A DNA stretch of 64,000 bases from an uncultured Bacteroidales bacterium. Its GTDB lineage: Bacteria; Bacteroidota; Bacteroidia; Bacteroidales; F082. The notes beneath the pieces were generated by a model. It ran no database searches, was not told the DNA's origin, and saw nothing but the letters and a program-made list of their open reading frames with translations. The stretch lies in contig ONJF01000002.1 in NCBI GenBank assembly GCA_900318085.1, positions 124,001-188,000 on the forward strand, in the 5' to 3' direction. The translations under genes and the position numbers were made by a program. Positions 32,848 to 42,060 of this stretch are shown here, one piece after another. Positions within the stretch are counted from its first letter, which is position 1. Every line of letters starts with the position of its first letter.

Positions 32848-32922
32848 GGAATCTGTCCAAATCATTTTGGAACGATATTTGAAAGAAGAAAATAACAAGT
32901 CAAACAATTAAAATACGAAGCG

Positions 32923-34374
32923 ATGAAAACGAAGAAATTTTTGATGATTGCCGTTGCGATTGGAATGGCAATGAGCGTAACCGCCCAAGAGGCTGCAGAG
33001 TCGAAGTATGGCGCCGACAGTGTGGCCTGCGTGACCAACCTCTCCATCTACGGTGAGGCCTACAAGCAGTGGGAAGCTGCCAAGTTTGCTCCCGAGTCCA
33101 TTAGCATGGAAATGGTAAACGCTTGGCGCGAGGTGTTCCTCAACTGCCCGCGCTCCAGTCAGCTCATCTACACAAGAGGTGAGAAGATCATGGACTACTT
33201 CATCCGCACCAACCCGAAGGAAAAGGATGCTTACATCGACACCATCTGCTTGATGATGGACAACCGTGCGAAGTATTTCCCGACCGACCCCAAGACGGGC
33301 GCATCGCAAGTGGCCAACATCATGGGTCGTAAAGGCTTCCTCATGTACACTTACAACAAGAATCGTTACGAAGAGGCCTATAACGTGCTGAAGGATGCCG
33401 TCGACATGGATGCCTCGCAGATGCAGGCCGCCTACATCGATGCCTACTTCAGAGCTGCCATCGATATGGTAAACAACGACAAGGCTGAGAAGATGACGGT
33501 CATCAATGTCTATCAGGAACTTTCGGAAGTCGTCGACAACAATATCTCGGCTTTGGCTGATACGGAAGCCGAACTGGTTGCCGCCAAGGAAGAAGCGGAA
33601 GCTGGTGGTGACGCCGATGCCGTTGCCAGTTTCGACAAACAACTCGAGAAGAACGAGAAGTCGATCAACAACAACAAGGGAACGAAGAGCAACCTCGACA
33701 ACCTGTTCCAGCCCTTCGCTTCTTGTGAAGACCTGATCAAGGTGTTCAGCGCCAAGATGAAGGAGACGCCTGATGACGTGACCCTGCTCAAGCGTATCAC
33801 CACCATCCTTGATAAGAAGGACTGCGCCGACTCGAAACTCTTCTTGGATGCTGCTGTCCGCCTCAATGAGTTGGAGCCCAGCCCCGAGGCTTCCTACAGC
33901 TTGGGTATCAAGTTCTTCAAGGATAGAAAATGGAGCGATGCCGCCACCTTCTTTGAGCAAGCCACCAAGACCGACAATAACGACCGTAGGTATCGTGCCT
34001 ATCGTAACTTGGGCATGTGCTACGAGAACATGGGTAGCTTGGGCCGCGCACGCGACATCTACAGAAGAGCCGCCCAGGTCGACCCGACCAACGGCGAGCC
34101 TTACCTCCTCATCGCAATGCTCTATGCCGGAAGTGCCAAACAGTATAACGGTGACATCGAGAGAGGAGCTGTCTACTGGGCTGCCGTCGACAAGTGCCAA
34201 AAGGCTAAGTCACTTGACCCCTCTTGCTCCGACAAAGCCAATAGCCTGATTCGCGCCTACACCGCTGCCTTCCCGTCGATGGAAACCATCTTCTTCAACG
34301 ACTACAACGAAGGACAAAGCTTTAACGTAGGCGGATGGATTGGCGAAACGACCACCATCAGAGCAAAGAAATAA
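32923..34374 (+). CDS. Exported TPR-repeat protein
   Basis: The 483-residue protein has a signal peptide (MAMSVTAQ). The middle contains a charged helical insertion (DTEAELVAAKEEAEAGGDAD, ~residues 208-245). TPR pairs are clearest between 320 and 420 (ASYSLGIKFFKDRKWSDAAT; YRNLGMCYENMGSLGRARD). It is probably a periplasmic scaffold. It follows the outer membrane protein by 75 bases, and lptC begins right at its stop codon. Confidence 0.85.
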   Translation: MKTKKFLMIAVAIGMAMSVTAQEAAESKYGADSVACVTNLSIYGEAYKQWEAAKFAPESISMEMVNAWREVFLNCPRSSQLIYTRGEKIMDYFIRTNPKEKDAYIDTICLMMDNRAKYFPTDPKTGASQVANIMGRKGFLMYTYNKNRYEEAYNVLKDAVDMDASQMQAAYIDAYFRAAIDMVNNDKAEKMTVINVYQELSEVVDNNISALADTEAELVAAKEEAEAGGDADAVASFDKQLEKNEKSINNNKGTKSNLDNLFQPFASCEDLIKVFSAKMKETPDDVTLLKRITTILDKKDCADSKLFLDAAVRLNELEPSPEASYSLGIKFFKDRKWSDAATFFEQATKTDNNDRRYRAYRNLGMCYENMGSLGRARDIYRRAAQVDPTNGEPYLLIAMLYAGSAKQYNGDIERGAVYWAAVDKCQKAKSLDPSCSDKANSLIRAYTAAFPSMETIFFNDYNEGQSFNVGGWIGETTTIRAKK

Positions 34375-34935
34375 TTGATACGCCTACTCAAGATAGGATT
34401 CACTCTCAACATCACAGCCCTTGTGGCTGTGATGTTGTTTTCGTGTTCAAACCCCGATGCCATTATTCAAGCCATGGGATCGGACGACACGCTGTCGGGC
34501 ATTATTGCCGACAGCGTGGTTTTCTATCGCAGCGACTCGGGCATCGTCAACCTCGAACTGCATACCCCACGCATGGTGCGCATGGAGACTGATGAGGACA
34601 TCATGGAGTTCCCTTTGGGATTTGATGTCTATATGTACGACAACCAAAAGAAGACCACTGAACTTCATGCCGACTATGGCAAGAGCTATGGCTCATTAGG
34701 TCTACTCGAAGCTCGTGGCAATGTGGTGGTTCAAAACTTTGGCAGTGATGAGACGATGTATTCCGACAAAATGTTCTGGTATCAGAACCTAAAGATGATT
34801 TACACGCGTTCTCATGTCAAGATTGTCACGCCCGACAAGCAGATTGAGGCGGATAGCCTTGTGGCTCGTGAGGATTTCTCGGAGTATACCATGTATTCGG
34901 GTAGCGCCCTTTTAGATGTCGATGAGGAGGAATAA
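34375..34935 (+). CDS. lptC: LPS export periplasmic protein LptC
   Basis: The 186-residue protein has a lipobox-like signal (AVMLFSCSN) and the LptC beta-jellyroll pattern: IADSVVFYRSDSG, ADYGKSYGSLGLLEARGNVV, SDKMFWYQNLKMIYTRSHV. It passes LPS from the inner membrane LptBFG to LptA. The frame starts at TTG 34375 immediately after the TPR stop; the next ATG would remove the signal segment, so the TTG is favoured. Unlike E. coli LptC, it appears to be a lipoprotein, as in other Bacteroidota. Confidence 0.85.
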   Translation: MIRLLKIGFTLNITALVAVMLFSCSNPDAIIQAMGSDDTLSGIIADSVVFYRSDSGIVNLELHTPRMVRMETDEDIMEFPLGFDVYMYDNQKKTTELHADYGKSYGSLGLLEARGNVVVQNFGSDETMYSDKMFWYQNLKMIYTRSHVKIVTPDKQIEADSLVAREDFSEYTMYSGSALLDVDEEE

Positions 34936-34938
34936 GCC

Positions 34939-36222
34939 ATGAACCACTGGATTATTGTTGTCGTCACGCTAGTTTTTTCAGCCCTTTGCTCGGGCCTAGA
35001 GATTGCTTTCAACAGTATCAATAGGCTTCAGTTGGAAGTGGAGTTGACCAAGAATAGCTTCTCGGCCAAGCTTATCCGATTGTTTTTCAAGAACCAGTCG
35101 CGTTTTATCACTTCACTGCTGTTGGGCAACAATATTGCACTTATCGTTTATGGTATGAGTATGTCGCAACTGTTGCTGCCTGTGGCACAATGGATGTTGC
35201 CCGCTTCCCTCGAAAACGATTTCATGATTCTGTTGGTGCAGACCGTTCTAGCCACTTTACTCGTGCTTTTGGTGGGCGAGTTTTTACCCAAGATGTTGTT
35301 CCGCATCAACCCCAATGCCATCCTGTCGTTCTTTGCCTTGCCCACCTTTGTTTGCTATTGCCTTCTATATCCGCTGATTTTGATCTATACGGGTGTCTCG
35401 GAATTCATCATCCGTTATGTGTTGCGCTTGAAGGTCGACAGACAAGAGTACAAGTTCAGCACGGTGGATTTGAACGACTACATTGCGGAATATGCCGACC
35501 CGGAGGAGGCGGATGAAGACATGCAGCAGGAAATCCAACTTTTCCAAAATGTGATGGAGTTTCGTTCGGTGAAGCTCCGCGAGTGCATGGGGCCGCGTAA
35601 CGAGATTGAATCTGTGAAACTGACCGATAGTATTGATGTGGTGAAAGCCCGTTTCGAAGAAACCAAGCACTCCAAGCTCATCGTGATAGGGGAGAGCATC
35701 GACGACATCGTGGGCTATATCCATCTCAACGACGTGGTGCGTGTCATCGCCGAGCATCGAGAGGCGACATTGAACGACTTGGTACGCACCATCGACTTCT
35801 TCCCAGAGACTTATACCGCCGATCGCCTTTTGAAGCACTTCATCCAGAAACGGCAAGGGGTGGCCGCTGTTGTCGACGAGTTTGGTGGAACAGCAGGCAT
35901 TGTCACTATGGAAGATGTGGTGGAAGAGATCTTTGGAGAGATTGACGATGAGTATGATGTGGAGGACGAGGTGGAGAAAACCGTTGATGACAACACATTT
36001 GTCTTTTCTGCCCGTCTCGAAATAGATTATCTCAACGATAATTACAAGCTCGACCTTCCTGTCAGCGACGACTATGAGACACTCGCGGGCATGATTCTCC
36101 ATTATTGTGAGAGCATTCCTGAGGTCGGCGAGGTGCTTGAAATCGGCAATTATAAGGTCAAAATCCTCAAGGCATCCCACATGAAATTGGATGAAGTTGA
36201 ACTGAAAATCAAGTCTAAATAA
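34939..36222 (+). CDS. CNNM/CorC-type membrane protein with CBS domains
   Basis: The 427-residue protein has a DUF21/CNNM membrane part with about four helices (first VVVTLVFSALCSGLEIAFNS; LLGNNIALIVYG; VLATLLVLLVGEFLPKML), two CBS domains (~residues 210-330: MGPRNEIESVKLTDSIDVVK; VVDEFGGTAGIVTMEDVVEE) and a C-terminal CorC_HlyC domain (~345-425). Family members are linked to magnesium/cobalt transport; the old hemolysin name is unproven. It starts 3 bases after lptC, likely in the same operon. Confidence 0.9.
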   Translation: MNHWIIVVVTLVFSALCSGLEIAFNSINRLQLEVELTKNSFSAKLIRLFFKNQSRFITSLLLGNNIALIVYGMSMSQLLLPVAQWMLPASLENDFMILLVQTVLATLLVLLVGEFLPKMLFRINPNAILSFFALPTFVCYCLLYPLILIYTGVSEFIIRYVLRLKVDRQEYKFSTVDLNDYIAEYADPEEADEDMQQEIQLFQNVMEFRSVKLRECMGPRNEIESVKLTDSIDVVKARFEETKHSKLIVIGESIDDIVGYIHLNDVVRVIAEHREATLNDLVRTIDFFPETYTADRLLKHFIQKRQGVAAVVDEFGGTAGIVTMEDVVEEIFGEIDDEYDVEDEVEKTVDDNTFVFSARLEIDYLNDNYKLDLPVSDDYETLAGMILHYCESIPEVGEVLEIGNYKVKILKASHMKLDEVELKIKSK

Positions 36223-36317
36223 TTGATTTTCATGTTAATGAGGTGCGGCAAAATGCGTCTCCTTGTGGGCTGAAAAATAAAAATGAAACATTTGTCCTTT
36301 TGAGTTGAAATCTTTAC

Positions 36318-36325
36318 TAAATTTG
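36318..36325 (+). promoter_or_regulatory. -7 box (TAAATTTG) for ppiD
   Basis: TAAATTTG fits TAnnTTTG. TTTG motifs upstream (36291-36294 and around 36299) do not have ideal spacing. The start codon is at 36370. Confidence 0.5.
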
Positions 36326-36369
36326 CACGCTCAAATTTGAAGTTTAATAATCAATAGAAAAATAGAATT

Positions 36370-38490
36370 ATGGCAGCAATTGAAAAAATCAGAAGACACT
36401 CCGGATTGCTTATTGCAATTATCGGTATCGCATTGTTAGCGTTCGTCTTGCAAGACCTTTTCTCAAGTCAAGGAAGAAATTCGAGCGGCCCCAAGATTGC
36501 GGTCGTCGATGGTGATGAAATCTTGGTGAGAGACTTTGAGCAACTAAAGGATAAGAGTCTTGAGCAAAGACGGTCTTCGTCGAGCACGGGCAATCTCTCT
36601 TCCGCTGAGACCTATAGCATCTACAACAACACCTTGGAAGAGATGATCAAGAACAACCTCATGACTAAAGAATATGAAGCAGCGGGTATCGGCATTACCG
36701 ACGAGGAGCTTCTCGACCAGATGACGGGTGACCATCCGCACGAGTGGGTGGTGCAGAGCTTCGGAGGCGAAAACTTCGACAAGGCCCAAGTCACCCAATA
36801 TCTCCAGAATCTCAAGGATCTTCCTGCTGAATACTATGACCGTTGGCTCGATTTCGAAAATGCAGTGAAAGACAACCGCTTGGAGACCAAGTTCAACAAC
36901 TTGGTGAAGGCTTCTTATTTCCTTCCCACCGCTTTGGCCCAGAAGTATTATGAGAACAAGAACATGAAAGCCTCTGCCGATGTCATCGCTTTGCGCTATA
37001 CTACCATCCCTGATTCGACTGTGGTTGTGACCGATGCCGACAATAAGGCTTTCTATGAGGAAAACAAATCTCGCTATGAAACCGATGAGCGTCGCGACAT
37101 CGAGTATGTGGTTTTTGAAATCAAACCTTCTCTGGAAGACCGTCAAGAAGCACTGAAATATATCACAGACATTAAGCCTGACTTCACTGCTGCTGAAAAT
37201 GTGGCCAGTTTCGTCAATGCCAATTCCGACAAGCGTTATGACAGCACTTGGTATGGTCGTAAGGATGTGTCAGAGTTGGTCGAGCAAGCTGTATTCGATG
37301 GTGGCAATGGCATAGGTTATGTGTATGGACCATATGAGGATGGAGAAGCCTTCAACTTGGTGCGTATCGTTGATTTGCAGAGCCGTCCTGACTCGCTGAA
37401 GGCCAGCCATATCCTGATTGGTTACAAGGATGCTTATGGCAGCCAAGACACAATCAGCAAGGAAGCAGCCGAAGCCAAGGCCAACGAGTTGCTGGCTCAA
37501 CTGAAGGCCGCCAAGAACAATGACGAGTTGTTCGCCGAAATGGCTTCTCAATACAACACCGATGCTACCAAGGATAAAGGTGGTGACCTTGATTGGTTTA
37601 CCGATGGCGCTATGGTTCCCGAGTTCAATCAATTTGTGGTTGAGAACCCTGTCGGCACATTGGGCGTCGTTGAAACCATTTTTGGCTATCATGTCGTGAA
37701 GGTCACGGGCAAGACCCAACCCCAGCCCAAGGCTCGTTTGGCCTACTTGACCCATGAGATTACTGCGAGCACGAAGACTTATCAGAATACCTTTGCAGAG
37801 GCCAACAAGTTTGTGTCGCAGAACAGAACCTACGAACAATTCAACCAAGCCATCGAGGATCAAGGCCTGACCAAGCGTACCATGCCGAGAATGAACAAGG
37901 CTACCTATCAAATCACCGGTATCGATAATCCACGTGAAATCGTCCGTTGGGCTTTCGATGGCAAAACCAAGAAGGGTGATGTATCAGATAAGGTCTTTGA
38001 GCTTGACAACATGTTCGTTGTGGCTGCCTTGACGGGTATTGTCAACGAAGGTTATGCTCCTTTGGATGTTGTTGCCGAACAGTCAAAATATCAGATCCTC
38101 AACAAGAAAAAAGGTGAGATGGCTGTCGATAAGATGAAGGCTTGCGGCAATGATGTGAACAGAATGGTCAATGAGTTGGGCGCCGAGTCGACTTCGGTAA
38201 GCGACATTACCATTGATTCGCGTGTGTTGGGCAACTTCGGTGTTGAAGCCGACATCGTTGGTACCCTCCTTGGCATGAAGGAAGGCGAAGAAGTGGGTCC
38301 CATCGCGGGCAACAGCAGCGCTTTCATCATCAAAAACGTGAAGTTCACGCAGCCTGCCACTACCAATGATTTTAGTGACATCATCAGGGAAAAGACTAGC
38401 CAGTTCACGAATAAAGTGCTCAACAATGGTGTGTACAATGCCTTGAGAAACAACGCCAAGATCAAGGACAACAGAACCGAAGTTTATTAA
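36370..38490 (+). CDS. ppiD: PpiD-like periplasmic peptidyl-prolyl isomerase
   Basis: The 706-residue protein has an N-terminal membrane anchor (GLLIAIIGIALLAFVLQDLF), then a SurA_N-like domain (VVDGDEILVRDFEQLKDKSL; EEMIKNNLMTKEYEAAGIG). A parvulin domain lies at ~345-450 (KASHILIGYKDA; GGDLDWFTDGAMVPEFNQFV; IFGYHVVKVTGK). The C-terminal ~250 residues form a second degenerate isomerase-like region. It is a chaperone for outer membrane and secreted proteins. Bacteroidota place it after lptC and the CBS gene, as here. Confidence 0.92.
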   Translation: MAAIEKIRRHSGLLIAIIGIALLAFVLQDLFSSQGRNSSGPKIAVVDGDEILVRDFEQLKDKSLEQRRSSSSTGNLSSAETYSIYNNTLEEMIKNNLMTKEYEAAGIGITDEELLDQMTGDHPHEWVVQSFGGENFDKAQVTQYLQNLKDLPAEYYDRWLDFENAVKDNRLETKFNNLVKASYFLPTALAQKYYENKNMKASADVIALRYTTIPDSTVVVTDADNKAFYEENKSRYETDERRDIEYVVFEIKPSLEDRQEALKYITDIKPDFTAAENVASFVNANSDKRYDSTWYGRKDVSELVEQAVFDGGNGIGYVYGPYEDGEAFNLVRIVDLQSRPDSLKASHILIGYKDAYGSQDTISKEAAEAKANELLAQLKAAKNNDELFAEMASQYNTDATKDKGGDLDWFTDGAMVPEFNQFVVENPVGTLGVVETIFGYHVVKVTGKTQPQPKARLAYLTHEITASTKTYQNTFAEANKFVSQNRTYEQFNQAIEDQGLTKRTMPRMNKATYQITGIDNPREIVRWAFDGKTKKGDVSDKVFELDNMFVVAALTGIVNEGYAPLDVVAEQSKYQILNKKKGEMAVDKMKACGNDVNRMVNELGAESTSVSDITIDSRVLGNFGVEADIVGTLLGMKEGEEVGPIAGNSSAFIIKNVKFTQPATTNDFSDIIREKTSQFTNKVLNNGVYNALRNNAKIKDNRTEVY

Positions 38491-38524
38491 TGGAATAATA
38501 AGTATAATTGTTTTCATGGTAGGA

Positions 38525-38562
38525 AAAGGGTGTGTCACTTCCTGTGGCCACCCTTTTTTATA
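38525..38562 (+). terminator. Likely terminator after ppiD
   Basis: AAAGGGTG and CACCCTTTTTT pair across a 17-base loop, ending in a T-run. Confidence 0.65.
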
Positions 38563-38635
38563 ATAAACCATAATAACCGCGACTTTTTTCCGTTCTTTTT
38601 AAACATTGAAGTAAAACCAAAATCATTTGTCTGAT

Positions 38636-40285
38636 ATGAAAAAACTAAAATGCTTGATGTTTGTTGCAGTCGTAGCTTTGTCGCTCGTTGGCTGCCAAAA
38701 GGCCGTTGAAGTATCGTTCGATGGCACTGTGCCAGAAATAGAAGCCCAGGGAGGCTCGGTGGAGGTCGCGCTGAAGTCGAATGGCGATTGGACCGTAAGC
38801 TCGAGTGCCGAATGGCTGGCTGTGACGCCTACTTCGGGCAATGGTAATGCTACATTGACCCTTACTGCAGACGCCAATACTATGGAACCAAGGTCGGCCC
38901 AAATAACGGCTTCCACCAAGGACAATACCGCTGTTTTGACTGTAACACAGCAGGCTCCACGGTACTATATTAATGTCACACCAAAAGAAATCAGATGTGA
39001 CGCTGAAGGAGGTGAGTATGCCATTCAGGTGTCATCGAATATTAATTGGACTGTCTCTGTACCTCAATGGATTACCAGCTCGGTCAGTGAAGGTTCCAAT
39101 GATGCCACGGTGACTTTGACGATTTCGCGAATTGAGGGAGATTTTAGCGAGTCTCGTGATGTTGAGGTCTTTATTGGTAATTTGATCACTTTCGACAAAG
39201 TGCATGTTGTGCAAGCCTTAGACCCTGTATTAGGCATTGAAATATCTCCTTCGGTGCTTGAATTTGTTTGCACAGGCGAGACGAAGACGGTAGCCATCAC
39301 CACCGAAGATGCTTGGACGGCTTCTGCTACGGCTGAATGGATTGGTTTGGACCAGTCGGAAGGCCAGGGTGATGCCACAGTCAGCGTGACACTGGGCGAA
39401 AACCCCGAGTTTGTCCAACGCCAAGCCACCGTTGCCTTCGTTACAGCAGGCGGTGTTCAGACCACCTTGATCGTGAGACAAGAGGCTTCACCTGACCCGC
39501 ACTTCTTGGAGGTCTCTCCGCTCTCGTTCCAGTTTGGCAAGGATGGCGGAGAAGCGGAAATCAACATAGGATGCGATACCGATTGGATCATTGGCTTGGC
39601 TTGCGACTGGTTGTCTGTTTCACAATATGAAGGAACAGGCAATGCCACTGTCAGCTTAATCGCTGAACCTAATGCATTAATGGAGCCAAGGACGTTTGCC
39701 TTTCCTGTCAAGTCGGGTGATTTATGCTTTGATGTCAGCGTGACTCAAGAGGCTGGTGACGAACAGATCTATGCCGAGTTCTCGGCGGACACCTTGTTTG
39801 TGGCCTTTAATGGTGGACTGCAACACTTGGAGTTGACATCCAACACTTCGTGGACGCTTCAAGGAAGCAATTGGATTTCTTTAATTACCTCTTATGGCGA
39901 AGGCGATGCCTCATTTGACATTGCGGTTAACAGCAACCCGGACCTGGAAGAGCGTATAGGCTTTGTCAATGTCATTCATGGCGGTCAATTGCTTGATGTC
40001 CTGGTTGTTGTTCAGGAAGGGAAGCAGGAAATCCTAGAGGTTGATGTTGCCGAGATTGACGCACGTCCTGAAGGTGGAGAATACACAGTGCATATCACTT
40101 CAAATTTGTCGTGGACAGCAAGCGTTGATGTCGATTGGCTGCATTGCGAACCGACGAGTGGATTTGGTCCCAAGGACTTGACTGTTACGGTGGATGCGAT
40201 GTCAGGCTTGCGGCCACGCACGGGTCGCATTAAGATTGGTGGTTCAAATGGTGCGGAAGTAAGTATCATCGTGAACCAACACTAA
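38636..40285 (+). CDS. Lipoprotein with six tandem BACON domains
   Basis: The 549-residue protein has a lipobox (LSLVGC) and six ~85-90-residue repeats. Each has the BACON pattern: a GG(E/S) turn, W-T near NxxWT (DWTVSSSAEWLAVTP; NWTVSVPQWITSS; AWTASATAEWIGLD; DWIIGLACDWLSVS; SWTLQGSNWISLI; SWTASVDVDWLHCEP), an xGxxDATVxL strand, and a closing VxQ. BACON domains usually accompany carbohydrate enzymes or mucin binding; here there is no catalytic domain, so it is probably a surface binding or spacer lipoprotein. Confidence 0.92.
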   Translation: MKKLKCLMFVAVVALSLVGCQKAVEVSFDGTVPEIEAQGGSVEVALKSNGDWTVSSSAEWLAVTPTSGNGNATLTLTADANTMEPRSAQITASTKDNTAVLTVTQQAPRYYINVTPKEIRCDAEGGEYAIQVSSNINWTVSVPQWITSSVSEGSNDATVTLTISRIEGDFSESRDVEVFIGNLITFDKVHVVQALDPVLGIEISPSVLEFVCTGETKTVAITTEDAWTASATAEWIGLDQSEGQGDATVSVTLGENPEFVQRQATVAFVTAGGVQTTLIVRQEASPDPHFLEVSPLSFQFGKDGGEAEINIGCDTDWIIGLACDWLSVSQYEGTGNATVSLIAEPNALMEPRTFAFPVKSGDLCFDVSVTQEAGDEQIYAEFSADTLFVAFNGGLQHLELTSNTSWTLQGSNWISLITSYGEGDASFDIAVNSNPDLEERIGFVNVIHGGQLLDVLVVVQEGKQEILEVDVAEIDARPEGGEYTVHITSNLSWTASVDVDWLHCEPTSGFGPKDLTVTVDAMSGLRPRTGRIKIGGSNGAEVSIIVNQH

Positions 40286-40289
40286 ACGA

Positions 40290-40320
40290 AAAAGGAGAGC
40301 CTAAGCTCTCCTTTTCTTTT
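40290..40320. terminator. Terminator between convergent BACON and dipeptidase genes
   Basis: AGGAGAGC CTAA GCTCTCCT (40293-40312), with A-run before and TTTTCTTTT after. It could work on both strands. Confidence 0.85.
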
Positions 40321-40335
40321 GTGATTTTATAGGGA

Positions 40336-41937
40336 TTAGAACCCCATCCCGAACCAATACCAGAACTTGTTTTCCATTTCCTTCCAGGCTTGGCGCGTTG
40401 AGGCGGCGAAGTCGGAAGTGTATTGGTTGAGGAGCTCGGTGGCTTCCTTTTTCTTGCCTTCGGAGATTAAGGCTTTGGCTCTGCCTTCAACAGCGGGAAT
40501 CTCGTCGAATGCCTTTTGCTCGAAACGGTTGGCTGTGCCAAGCAGGGTTTCTTTGGTGCGGCCCCATTGCACGGTAGCCAGCTTGTTGGCCTTGCGATAG
40601 TGCCAAATCCAAGCCTCGTCGCGGTAACGCAGCTGACCACATTTGTCGAATCCTTCAGGCAGGGTAGTGGAGCCGGAGAAGATGGGGATGCGCGGGCTTT
40701 GTCCAGGGTTGTCGCAGGCCATCCAGCAGATGGCACCGATTTCATCTGGCATCCAACTGCGGCATTGGATGATGTGGTGGTAGCTGCTCCATGCCACGGC
40801 CACAGTGCGTTGGAAGTTGATGGTGCCAGGAGCGAGGTAATTAATGGTGTTCATCATCGCACTGCCCACCCATGGGTTGGCAATGGGGCTGATGATGGTG
40901 TCATCAACCACACCGTCGTCGGTGCGTTTCTTCGCGACCATCTTCACATTGCGTGTCATATCCATGTCGGTGCCCTCGTAGGTGCTGCGGAAGAGTTCCA
41001 TCACCTTGCGCACGTCGACGTTTTCATCGGGTTTCACGGAGAAAGGTAGCTCGGGCATCTCGCGGTTGAGGTTCAGCGAAGGTGCCAGCTGACTGAGAAT
41101 GAAAAACTCGCGATCGCTGTAGTTTTTACCGCCGCCATATTCGGCGCGGAAGGCCTTCCAGAAGACAAAGTCGCCCTTGCCGTCCCAAAGGCCATATTTC
41201 TTTGCTACGGCCTCGCAGTTGTCGGAGCAATAAAAGTCCTTGCTCTTGCGCTCCAGCTTGCCTATGCGGGCGATATTGGCCGAAACGCCCACTTCGTCGT
41301 CTGGGATGCGTTTGGCTGCCCAAACGCCACCGATTTTTTCGGGACCTTCGCCGAGGATTTCCATCTGCCACACTTCGTTCTTGTCGGCAATGGTGATGCA
41401 TTCGCCGCCGTCGCCATAGCCGTATTCCTTCACCAGTTTACCAATGAGTTGGATGGCATCACGGGCGTTGTCGCAGCGCATGAGGGCAACACGCTCCAGT
41501 TCCTCGATCATGAACATGCCTTTGTTGTTCACCAAAGTGTCGGGACCCGAGAAAGTGGTCTCGCCGATGGCTAATTGTTTTTCATTAAGGCAGGGATAGG
41601 CAGTGTTGAGATAGGCATAGGTGTGTTCCACTTGGGGTATCTCGCCAGCGAGTTCTACTTTGCGGTTGTCGAAGGGGTCTTCAGTGTGCATGGTGCCTTT
41701 GAAGACCTTGTGCATTTCGCCTTTTTCGTGGTCGGCAGCGGCTTCCCAGCGCATCCATGTGCGGTAGCGGCCATCGCAGGTATGGGAGGTGATGACGGAG
41801 CCGTCGGTGGAGGCTTTCTTGCCCACCATGATGCTGGTGCAGTTGGCGCCGACGCGTTGTTCGTTTTCGTCTTGTGCCATCGTGTTCAGGCCGATGAGCA
41901 GAAGGGCGGATAGGATTAATGATTTGAATTTAAGCAT
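40336..41937 (-). CDS. C69/U34-family dipeptidase (secreted, N-terminal nucleophile)
   Basis: The 533-residue protein has a signal peptide (LLLIGLNTMAQ) and the propeptide junction RVGANCTSIMVGKKASTDGS; Cys33 would become the N-terminal nucleophile after processing. HTCDGRYRTW, then NNKGMFMIEELERVALMRC and TIADKNEVWQMEILGEGPEK are family blocks. It cleaves dipeptides, probably in the periplasm. ATG 41937 is preferred over a 13-residue longer frame that would precede the signal peptide. Confidence 0.92.
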   Translation of the reverse strand: MLKFKSLILSALLLIGLNTMAQDENEQRVGANCTSIMVGKKASTDGSVITSHTCDGRYRTWMRWEAAADHEKGEMHKVFKGTMHTEDPFDNRKVELAGEIPQVEHTYAYLNTAYPCLNEKQLAIGETTFSGPDTLVNNKGMFMIEELERVALMRCDNARDAIQLIGKLVKEYGYGDGGECITIADKNEVWQMEILGEGPEKIGGVWAAKRIPDDEVGVSANIARIGKLERKSKDFYCSDNCEAVAKKYGLWDGKGDFVFWKAFRAEYGGGKNYSDREFFILSQLAPSLNLNREMPELPFSVKPDENVDVRKVMELFRSTYEGTDMDMTRNVKMVAKKRTDDGVVDDTIISPIANPWVGSAMMNTINYLAPGTINFQRTVAVAWSSYHHIIQCRSWMPDEIGAICWMACDNPGQSPRIPIFSGSTTLPEGFDKCGQLRYRDEAWIWHYRKANKLATVQWGRTKETLLGTANRFEQKAFDEIPAVEGRAKALISEGKKKEATELLNQYTSDFAASTRQAWKEMENKFWYWFGMGF

Positions 41938-41963
41938 GATAAAGCAGAATTGATAATTGAATT

Positions 41964-41983
41964 GGTCCTTCGACAAGCTCAGG
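41964..41983. repeat. CCTGAGC-type repeat, family D (intergenic copy)
   Basis: The minus strand reads CCTGAGCTTGTCGAAGGACC. The same core is inside dus (24698-24723). It lies between the dipeptidase start and hemW. Confidence 0.75.
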
Positions 41984-42060
41984 GAGCTTAACTTTTGTTT
42001 TGAAAGTCCAAAAATAGGAAAGAAAATGGTAGGTTGAGAGGTTTGGAAGCAAAAATCTAC

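Noticed and set aside
32908-34200. 430-residue minus-strand frame opposite the TPR protein
   Set aside because: Low-complexity Val/Gly/Asp-rich translation typical of an antisense frame; the plus-strand product has a signal peptide and TPRs.
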